Of a stretch of 8,349 nt of DNA, positions 1 to 6,500 are shown one piece after another (position 1 is the stretch's first letter; each line of letters starts with the position of its first letter). Source of the stretch: JABMMZ01 sp964505065. Lineage in GTDB: Bacteria > Bacteroidota > Bacteroidia > NS11-12g > UBA955. The stretch lies in the NCBI GenBank assembly GCA_964505065.1, contig CAZDGF010000090.1:1-8349 (forward strand), given 5' to 3'. The notes under the pieces were generated by a model that was not told where the DNA came from, searched no databases, and saw only the letters and a list, made by a program, of their open reading frames with translations. Both the position numbers and the translations under genes were made by a program.

Positions 1-41
1 TTGATTTGACTCGGTAATTTTTATTCCTAATTTTTATTTAG

Positions 42-341
42 GACAGTATTGATGATAAAAGTATTGTATTTACAGATAAAAGCACTTCGTATGTAGATAT
101 ATCCGACTATGTAGAATTGCATTTTACAGAAAAATCAACAGACAAAACAACCAAAGAAACATTAAAATGGGTACATATAACTATCAGTAATGCAAAACGA
201 AATTTTTTAGGCAACTTTCATAAAATAAAAGGAAAGTACTTACAGCTTTACCTGAATGAGTTTGTTTATAAACTTAATAGAAGATATTTTAAAGATAAAC
301 TCTTTGATAGGCTTGTTATTGCTAATATTACTGGAATATGA
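42..341 (+). pseudogene. IS1595/ISXO2-like transposase, C-terminal remnant
   Basis: The frame is open from 42 to a TGA at 339-341, giving about 99 residues without a credible start; a TAG at 39-41 closes it upstream, and none of the three frames codes in 1-41. The peptide has the C-terminal signature of IS1595-family (ISXO2-like) DDE transposases: a TDKSTSY block at the position of the family's second catalytic aspartate (TDxxxxY), then WVHITISNAKRNFLG, then YLQLYLNEFVYKLNRR and FDRLV. Complete family members are usually 200-300 residues, so the N-terminal part with the zinc ribbon and first catalytic aspartate is missing. It should be inactive. I could not identify the terminal inverted repeat after the stop. 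Family assignment rests on recalled motifs, but several agree. Confidence 0.75.
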
Positions 342-374
342 TTAATTACGGATATACAGAATATAATTTAAAAG

Positions 375-445
375 TATCCAAAGCTGCAATAATTTTCTTT
401 AGCTGCAAGCTAAAAAACTTTGGATAGCAAAAAACTTTAGACAGC
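375..445 (+). repeat. Putative left end of the Y1 transposase: nested hairpins plus a 17-bp tandem repeat
   Basis: A 9-bp outer stem (TATCCAAAG at 375-383, CTTTGGATA at 418-426) encloses an inner hairpin TTTAGC-TGCAA-GCTAAA at 398-414. The right flank is an immediate tandem duplication of 17 nt (412-428 and 429-445) with two mismatches, each copy being a run of six A, CTTT, and a tail ending in AGC (GGATAGC, then AGACAGC). IS200/IS605-like and REP-associated transposases recognise subterminal hairpins with short guide sequences, so this probably represents the left end or transposase-binding region of the gene starting at 471. The TGCAA loop and GGATAGC tail recur in the arrays downstream, which supports the link. 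Confidence 0.6.
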
Positions 446-465
446 AAATAAAATCAATAACTTTG
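436..465 (+). promoter_or_regulatory. Bacteroidota-type promoter of the Y1 transposase
   Basis: TAACTTTG at 458-465 is a perfect match to the Bacteroidota -7 consensus TAnnTTTG. TTTA at 436-439, 18 nt upstream, is a one-mismatch candidate for the -33 element TTTG. The -7 box ends only 5 nt before the ATG at 471, so the transcript would be leaderless or nearly so. The candidate -33 box lies in the second copy of the 17-bp tandem repeat, so a protein bound to the left end could cover the promoter. Confidence 0.45.
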
Positions 466-470
466 CATCT

Positions 471-1025
471 ATGAGCATAGAACACGGTTATAAAATAAGA
501 AACAAAGAAGGCATTCATTTTGTAACATTTGCAGTGGTAGAGTGGGTTGATGTGTTTACAAGAAAAGCATATTGCGATATTATAATAGATAGCATCAAAC
601 ATTGTCAAAAAGAAAAAGGATTGATAGTGTATAGTTGGTGTTTGATGAGTAACCATATACATTTGGTAATAGCAGCAAAAGAAAATAATACAAGTGATAT
701 TTTGAGAGATTTTAAAAAATATACAAGCAAACAAATAATAGAGGCTATACAAAATAATCAACAAGAAAGCCGAAGAGAATGGATGTTGAATATTTTTGAA
801 AAAGCAGGAGCAGCCAATAGCCGAAATAAAACTTATCAGTTTTGGCGGCAAGATAATCAACCAAAAGAATTGTTTTCAGAAGGCTTTATAAAGCAAAAGT
901 TAGATTATATACACAACAATCCAGTAGAGGCAGGCATAGTTGAAAATGCTGAAGATTATTTATACAGCAGTGCCAGAAATTATGGAACAAGAAAAGGATT
1001 AATAGATGTAGAATTGTTGTATTAA
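471..1025 (+). CDS. REP-associated Y1 (HUH) tyrosine transposase, intact
   Basis: This 184-residue protein is a complete single-domain Y1 transposase of the REP-associated group (TnpA_REP/RAYT, Pfam Y1_Tnp). Such enzymes nick and rejoin single-stranded DNA through a covalent 5'-phosphotyrosine. The metal-binding HUH motif is visible as H62-I63-H64 within WCLMSNHIHLVI. The catalytic tyrosine is probably Y145 in LDYIHNNPVEAGIV, the position of the catalytic tyrosine in E. coli RAYT, followed by the usual YLYSSARNY block. A longer-than-minimal linker (about residues 93-122) precedes the FWRQDNQP segment. The ATG is chosen because the family pattern begins right after it and a -7 box lies 5 nt upstream. 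It is flanked by a hairpin-rich left end and by REP-like units beginning 12 nt after its stop. No disruption is seen, so it may be active. Confidence 0.88.
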   Translation: MSIEHGYKIRNKEGIHFVTFAVVEWVDVFTRKAYCDIIIDSIKHCQKEKGLIVYSWCLMSNHIHLVIAAKENNTSDILRDFKKYTSKQIIEAIQNNQQESRREWMLNIFEKAGAANSRNKTYQFWRQDNQPKELFSEGFIKQKLDYIHNNPVEAGIVENAEDYLYSSARNYGTRKGLIDVELLY

Positions 1026-1036
1026 AGAATATTATA

Positions 1037-1132
1037 GCATATCCGATGTTCAAACATCGAATAGCCCCTTACTTCTGAACTCTACGGATAGCTTGGGGGC
1101 ATCTTGAGTTGCAAACTCTACGGATAGCTTGG
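1037..1132 (+). repeat. REP-like array 1 (three units)
   Basis: Three units of 29-30 nt each begin with GC and end with ATAGC. Unit 1037-1065 has a perfect hairpin (CGATGTT-CA-AACATCG). Unit 1064-1092 overlaps it by GC and ends CTTCTGAACTCTACGGATAGC with no clear stem. After a TTGGGG linker, unit 1099-1128 has a GAGT-TGCAA-ACTC hairpin and the same TACGGATAGC tail. The 16-mer AACTCTACGGATAGCT occurs at 1078-1093 and 1114-1129, and twice more in the second array. The array sits between the transposase stop and the 3' end of the minus-strand gene at 1139. No T-tract is seen, so it does not look like a standard terminator. Confidence 0.65.
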
Positions 1133-1138
1133 ACTATA

Positions 1139-1651
1139 TCACCATAAACTTAAACCATCATCTCGAAAGCTAAAAATAATATTTTTATTTGTATAAAATT
1201 CAAACGACATAGTTACTTCATTATTTATATTTTTTACTTTTCGATATAAAATTATTTGTTCTTTATTTTTGAAAAAACGAAAATCAGATGTTAAAACAGT
1301 TAATTTATATGGCTTTGTATAAGAAACAATTTTATTTTTGAAAAAAATAAATAATATAGCAATTGAATCACACTTATTATTATTAAAGTATGCTTCGAAA
1401 AAATTATATTCGTTTATTATGAAGGAATTCGAAAAAAATAAGTTTGCTTCTATAACAAAATTCTTATTAATTTCATTTTTGAGAAAATAAGTATTAGTAT
1501 CAAACTGAATACTATTATTAGTAGGAATATTAAAAGCTATAACAGAAGGTTTAAGAACTGGTATTAAACAAATGTCGATACTATCTTTATTTTGAGAATA
1601 AATTGATGATTCAAATTTTATTATAATAAAGAATAAAATTAATATTTTCAT
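1139..1651 (-). CDS. Exported putative immunity protein of the orphan toxin
   Basis: This 170-residue protein belongs to no family I recognise. The N-terminus (MKILILFFIIIKFESSIYSQ) is a typical Bacteroidota Sec signal peptide with probable cleavage near YS/QNK. The mature part is rich in Asn, Phe, Ile and Lys, with alternating hydrophobic stretches suggesting mainly beta structure and no further membrane span. The start lies 11 nt after the stop of the orphan toxin gene, on the same strand, so the two are probably co-transcribed. A small, very AT-rich gene directly downstream of an RHS toxin tip is the standard position of the cognate immunity gene. The export signal suggests protection in the periplasm, which fits a cell-wall-active toxin. 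Function is inferred from position only. Confidence 0.6.
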   Translation of the reverse strand: MKILILFFIIIKFESSIYSQNKDSIDICLIPVLKPSVIAFNIPTNNSIQFDTNTYFLKNEINKNFVIEANLFFSNSFIINEYNFFEAYFNNNKCDSIAILFIFFKNKIVSYTKPYKLTVLTSDFRFFKNKEQIILYRKVKNINNEVTMSFEFYTNKNIIFSFRDDGLSLW

Positions 1652-1662
1652 TTTAGATTAAA

Positions 1663-2733
1663 TTATTGTGTAGTTGTGCTTGTGGTAATTTTTACCTCTT
1701 TTTTATATGAGCCTTTTGACCTTTTTTTAATATTGACTTTTATATCAGAAGCATTAGTTTCATTCCTATCTGTTGCTAATTTATTAGCATTTTGAACTGT
1801 TTCTACAAGTTTATTCATTTGGCTATTTGATGATGTTGCTGCTGTAGGAGCTGTTCCAGTAATTTCTATATTATTATATGTTGAAAGGTTTTTTTCAGCA
1901 TCTGAATATGTGTTATATACTTGAGATGGATCTATAATTCCATAACATCCATAGTATCCAGCAAGATTATTTTCTCCATCTTTTGTAAAATAACCTCCAA
2001 TATGTATCATTACTCCAGTTGCTTTATCTGAAACACTTCGTTTAACTTCAGAAGGAATTGCTTCTCCATTAACACCTTGATTCCAGCTATCAGGTGTTGG
2101 TTCAGCATCAACTGTACCTAATGCATATGCTCCTTTTGTATCTCCATAATCTTTTGTGGCTTTAGCATTTAAGGTTACGTCCGCTTTCGGTTCAGAAGTT
2201 CTATTTACTAATAAGTCTTGTTTTGTAGTAGTAGTTGTTCCGTCTGTGTTAGTTTTTGTAGTAGTTGTTTCTCCATTATTGTAATAACCATCTCTAGTTA
2301 CATAAAATTGGGCTAATTCTTTTCTATCGCCTTTTGCATTTACATCATAAACTACCATTTTGTAAGTCTTTACTACAACTGTTGTGGTTTTCCCACTTTG
2401 TACTGAATAAACATTTGCAAATGAATATCCATTAACTTCAGATGATATAACAATTAAAGGATATTCACCATCTGGGTCTGAATATATAATTGGCTTATTA
2501 AAACAAAAATTATAGCTTGAATATCCAGGAGATTTAGTTTGTGCAGGATCCACTGCTAACCACCTTCCCAATCTTCCATCATATATCCTTGCACCAAAAT
2601 CATACGCATCGTTAAAACTCTCTGCATCCTTTTCCTTTCCATTAAACCCATACCTATACGCCCCGCTGGAGTAAGAGCGTGTACTCATACTACTACCGAA
2701 TGCAGGATATGTTATAGTTTTGGTAGAAAGCAT
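1663..2733 (-). CDS. Orphan RHS toxin tip with L,D-transpeptidase/DUF5675-like motifs
   Basis: This 356-residue product has no shell and no signal peptide. Residues 10-90 match the end of the RHS core of the large gene at 3583-8028: SYSSGAYRYGFNGKE, then DFGARIYDGRLGRWL, then PIIYSDPDG, the usual junction before a variable tip. Residues 91-356 are unrelated to the other toxin. They include a Thr-rich stretch (155-171), GVMIHIGGYF with H244, and GYYGCYGI with C263. Paired His and Cys motifs of this kind (IHxG...GCxxI) resemble the active site of L,D-transpeptidase/YkuD and DUF5675-type proteins, suggesting a peptidoglycan-directed effector, though the match is loose. The ATG lies just beyond the duplicated core, so it may be fortuitous. 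The arrangement is that of a displaced toxin module, probably silent until joined to a shell, with its putative immunity gene 11 nt downstream. Confidence 0.65.
   Translation of the reverse strand: MLSTKTITYPAFGSSMSTRSYSSGAYRYGFNGKEKDAESFNDAYDFGARIYDGRLGRWLAVDPAQTKSPGYSSYNFCFNKPIIYSDPDGEYPLIVISSEVNGYSFANVYSVQSGKTTTVVVKTYKMVVYDVNAKGDRKELAQFYVTRDGYYNNGETTTTKTNTDGTTTTTKQDLLVNRTSEPKADVTLNAKATKDYGDTKGAYALGTVDAEPTPDSWNQGVNGEAIPSEVKRSVSDKATGVMIHIGGYFTKDGENNLAGYYGCYGIIDPSQVYNTYSDAEKNLSTYNNIEITGTAPTAATSSNSQMNKLVETVQNANKLATDRNETNASDIKVNIKKRSKGSYKKEVKITTSTTTQ
2558..2700 (-). repeat. RHS-core direct repeat, orphan copy
   Basis: These 143 bp align without gaps to 4469-4611 with 12 mismatches by hand count (about 92% identity), including a perfectly matching stretch of more than 40 bp in the middle. 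Both copies are read in the same codon phase: the offset of 1911 is divisible by 3. They encode the same RHS-core end from GSS.STRSYSSGAYRYG to DGRLGRW. Similarity falls off sharply on both sides. Confidence 0.92.
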
Positions 2734-2774
2734 TTTTTACAAAACAAATATAATAGTTTTTTATCTTTTTGTCA

Positions 2775-2873
2775 GCATCTTGAGTTGCAAACTCAAGATA
2801 GCCTCTAACTTCTAAACTCTACGGATAGCTTGGTAGCACCTTGCTTCTGAACTCTACGGATAGCTGAGTTCAG
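2775..2873 (+). repeat. REP-like array 2 (three units) with terminal hairpin
   Basis: Unit 2775-2802 carries a perfect 9-bp hairpin (ATCTTGAGT, loop TGCAA, ACTCAAGAT) followed by AGC. Unit 2801-2829 overlaps it by GC and ends in AACTCTACGGATAGC. After a TTGGTA linker, unit 2836-2864 repeats the same tail. Order, unit length and linker (TTGGKR) parallel array 1, in the same orientation. The last unit can also fold with sequence to its right (CTGAACTC 2847-2854 with GAGTTCAG 2866-2873, 11-nt loop). The array lies between the 3' end of the upstream immunity gene and the start of the orphan toxin gene. Confidence 0.65.
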
Positions 2874-2879
2874 CTTTAC

Positions 2880-3578
2880 TTACCATTTACTACCTTTACA
2901 TTTTATCTCTTTAATAATTTTCATATTGGTATAAATTTCAATATCAGTAGTATCTCCTATTCTTGTTCCACCATTTTTATCACAATGTTTAGAAATATTT
3001 TCAATTTCATTAAATATTTGAAAATTTTTATCTCTATCATAAGATATTTGTATATTTTTTTTTAGTGCTGTTACTTCAAAAAATCTATAAAAGCGGTTTG
3101 GTTGTTTTACCTTATTTTGATGGTTGCGTGTAAAATATATTATACTACTACTATCCAAAAAAGGTATTCTTTTCTGATTTGATATCAAAGTAGTATCCCA
3201 AATATTTAAATTAAAATATTTTATACTTTCTCTATTCACTTTATTTAATTTATTAATTGCATCTTGACTATATTCTGTTATTTGTCTTTTTTTTACACAA
3301 TTATAATTAAGATTTTTAGTACTACTTATTTCTAAAATATAAATAAAATAGGTTGGTTCAATTATTTTTTTACAATAATTGGTATTTGAATATAAATTTA
3401 ATTTTTTATTGCAAACACATCCACTATCAATCCCACGAATATCCAGATATGATGAATCAAACCACTCGGAAGAAAGAGAATTAACAGAATAATCAACTAA
3501 CATAATATATTTTTTAGGTTTATCTTTTTTTAAACTTGAAAAAGTAATTAATAGAAGTATTAATATAACGTATTTCAT
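2880..3578 (-). CDS. Putative immunity protein for the metzincin-type RHS toxin
   Basis: This 232-residue protein is not one I recognise. The first 15 residues (MKYVILILLLITFSS) are hydrophobic, followed by a Lys-rich stretch (KKDKPKK), so it is exported or membrane-anchored; there is no lipobox cysteine. The rest is Asn/Lys/Ile-rich and soluble-looking, with a CVC motif and further single cysteines that could form disulfides. Its ATG lies 4 nt after the stop of the large RHS gene, implying translational coupling. In polymorphic toxin loci the gene immediately after the toxin tip normally encodes the cognate immunity protein. It is far more AT-rich than the RHS shell, as expected of an exchanged tip cassette. 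An inhibitor of the metallopeptidase tip, acting outside the cytoplasm, is the likeliest role, inferred from context only. Confidence 0.6.
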   Translation of the reverse strand: MKYVILILLLITFSSLKKDKPKKYIMLVDYSVNSLSSEWFDSSYLDIRGIDSGCVCNKKLNLYSNTNYCKKIIEPTYFIYILEISSTKNLNYNCVKKRQITEYSQDAINKLNKVNRESIKYFNLNIWDTTLISNQKRIPFLDSSSIIYFTRNHQNKVKQPNRFYRFFEVTALKKNIQISYDRDKNFQIFNEIENISKHCDKNGGTRIGDTTDIEIYTNMKIIKEIKCKGSKW

Positions 3579-3582
3579 AAGA

Positions 3583-6500
3583 TTATTCCGTAGGTGTTAT
3601 TGGGGTAGTTGGTGCTACAGCAGGTTTCACTTTATAAACTGAACCATTTGTAGGAGTGGTTGTTGACGTGTTAGGTGTAGTAGTTCCTAAAGATTTTTGA
3701 GTAAGCACTTGAGTACCTTGTTGTGATACTAAACTTTCTGAAGTTAATTCACAATAATGAATACAATCAGCTCCGTTACCTACTCCTTCAGAATATCCTA
3801 TAGTTGTATTATCCATTTCTGATACAGACACACCTCCTATTGCATCACCATGATTACCCCCTAAATTATGAAAAATTTCATGAATCATTGCACTTTTAAG
3901 TACTGATATAAAATCAGGAGTACAACCTACAAGTTTATCTCCTGTATTTTTTTTATATTTTTCTGTCATATCATTCATAATTTGAATTACTGCACTTCCA
4001 ATATAACCAATTGTTTTATTTCCTGATGCACATCCAAGTGCATTTGGAGTTTCCCCACAGCCTACCATATTTTCTACTGTATTTATACTTGACTTTTCTG
4101 TACCATCTGTTGCTGTGAATTTATATATTGATTTTGCCTGTTCTGCTTGTAAACCAGCAGCATCTTTACAAGGTACTACATTTAATTTATATTTTACAAA
4201 TACATCTATTCCTTCTTTATTTTTGTATACAGAACCACCTTCTTTATTATATTCATTTACAGCTGCTTTTAAGCCATCGACCATAAGAGTAGTTATGTTA
4301 TTTTCAATATATGCATATGAAGCAGTAATAATATATGGGTCTTCTTTAGTCCCACTTCCAGTTAGTTTTCCGTCTTTTCCGTTATCATCTATAATTATTA
4401 ATGTGGAATTATTACAAAATACAAATGGGCTATTATATGGATATTTATAATAATGAGCATCCAAACTCAACCACCTTCCCAACCTCCCATCATATATCCT
4501 TGCACCAAAATCATACGCATCGTTAAAACTCTCTTCATCTTGCTCCTTCCCATTAAACCCGTACCTATACGCCCCGCTGGAGTACGAGCGAGTACTAATA
4601 CTGCTACCGAAGGGGTAGTAATCGGATATAGTAGTTATCTCTGGTTCAAATACAATATTTGCACCCACTATGGTATATACTTTCTTATCGCTTACTGTAG
4701 CCAATACATTGCCCAAGTGGTTGCTTAGCTCATAGCTTTTTAAGCCCAAGTTTCTTACACATTTATTGTTGCTATACCAAGCAGGGTTGTACACCGTATT
4801 TTTATATAGCGTATCTATTCTATACTCTACCCCTAAGCGGCTACTACCATATAGGTTATGCTCTGTAGCCACCAGCATTGCTTGGTTTGCATCGTTGGTA
4901 TAGTGTTGGTAGTTTGCCATTACATTGCCTTGCGCATCACGAAGGTAATAAGAATATTTGTAACTCGCAACATTCAAGGGTTTTGGTTTAACAATTTTGC
5001 ATATTCTATTGCCACCTGCATCGTATATAAATTCAAGGTCGGGCTTGGTGCTTGGTGCTGTGCGGGTTACCTTCTTTATTTTGCCATACACCGTCCATTC
5101 TATATTGGCTATCTGCTCAGCATTGTCTCGTTTTAAGTTGCCCAGCTCATCGTAGCCATAGTTGTTGAGGGTATTTACAGTGGCATCTTGCGCATTGGTA
5201 AATGCCCCTTGGTCGTCTATATCATCCGTATAGTTGCCTGCTGCTGTCGCATCGTTTACCCCATATAGCTTATTGCTTATCAAATCGCCTCCTGATGTTT
5301 TGGTATTGTAGCGGTAGGTCATATTGTCCATTTGCACCCCCCCATTGCCCCAGCGTTGCACATTCGTTATATTTCCCATAGCATCGTAGCCAAAGTTTTC
5401 GTAATAGTCCATAGGTGTGCCTCCTCCGCTCTGCCAGCCATTGCCCGCAATGCTCACATTAAAGAAACTCCTTGCCTCTATCAGCCTATTCAATTGGTCG
5501 TATTTATAAGCCCCTCCTCTTATGCTCGGTGTTATGGTTCTGGTAGCATTATAGGCTGCCACTTGCGGCAATGCTGTTTCCATATGGCTTATATTGCCAT
5601 TAAATAGGTCTTGCCTTGCTGCCATCAAATCGCTACCTGTAGTAGCTGCTTCAAATTGTTGCAGCGGTGGGTATGCCTTTATGCCTGTATAATCGCCCGC
5701 ATAATAGCCCAGTGTATAACCCATAGCATCTTTGGCTACATATTGCCTTGGGCTTGCTGGCATACCATCTTTGCCCATATCTCTATCCGCTTGCAGGGTA
5801 TTGCTGTTTACCCCCTTTAGCCAGCCGTGTAGCGTGTAGGCATAGTCCATACCTTGCACCTCAAGGTCGCCTATCACCGTGCGTGCCAGTGGTCCATGGT
5901 TGTAGTAATTGTATTTGGCATCGTTGTCCCACCATATATTATCCTTACTTGTCCATACTTTGGTTATTCTATTGTCCCCATCATAATCATATTTATGGTA
6001 ATACTGGTCTTTGCTGCCTGCATTGTAGCATACTTTGTTCACTTTGCCGCTCACAAGGTCGTAGTCATAGTCCACATATTTTATGTTTAGCCCAGTTGCC
6101 AATAGCCTTGTTTCTCTTATCTCTTGTGCCATACGGTTTACATTACCATGTATATCGTAGGTATAGTGTGTAGCACTTTGGTAAGTGGTTACATTGTTGT
6201 CATACACATCTTCGTAGGTTACACTGGCAACTCTTTTGCGCAAGTTGGTTTGCGTTAGCGTTCCCCCTGCGGCAAATTGTTCATCGTAATAAGTTTGGGT
6301 TACCTCGGTTCTTGTTCCTCCTGTTACCCATGTAGTAAACAGCGCATCACTCAATTGTTTGTTTACATATTGGTTGTTTATACTGGCTGCTTGCGCTATT
6401 TCGCCTACCTCAGTTATTCTGCCCAAAGCATCGTATTGGGTATAGCTATACGCTTTGGTGGTTTTGTTGTATTGTTTGGTATTTTGGCTTACCACCATTC

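Noticed and set aside
399..860. Minus-strand frame of 153 codons opposite the first Y1 transposase
   Set aside because: The sense strand encodes a complete HUH transposase, and the antisense product is Phe/Cys/Tyr-rich, typical of reverse-complemented AT-rich coding sequence.
1037..1132. CRISPR array or integron attC site
   Set aside because: Units are adjacent or overlapping with no unique spacers of constant length, and there is no attC-type R/L box organisation or integrase. A REP-like array fits better.
2745..2752. TATATTTG on the minus strand as a -7 promoter box for the orphan toxin gene
   Set aside because: It matches TAnnTTTG, but the nearest upstream TTTG is about 35 nt away rather than about 19 and the region is A/T-rich, so chance is likely. 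Kept only as a weak possibility.
2847..2873. Rho-independent terminator after the minus-strand gene ending at 2880
   Set aside because: The 8-bp stem is real but has an 11-nt loop and no T-tract follows it on the minus strand; it is better explained as part of the REP-like array.
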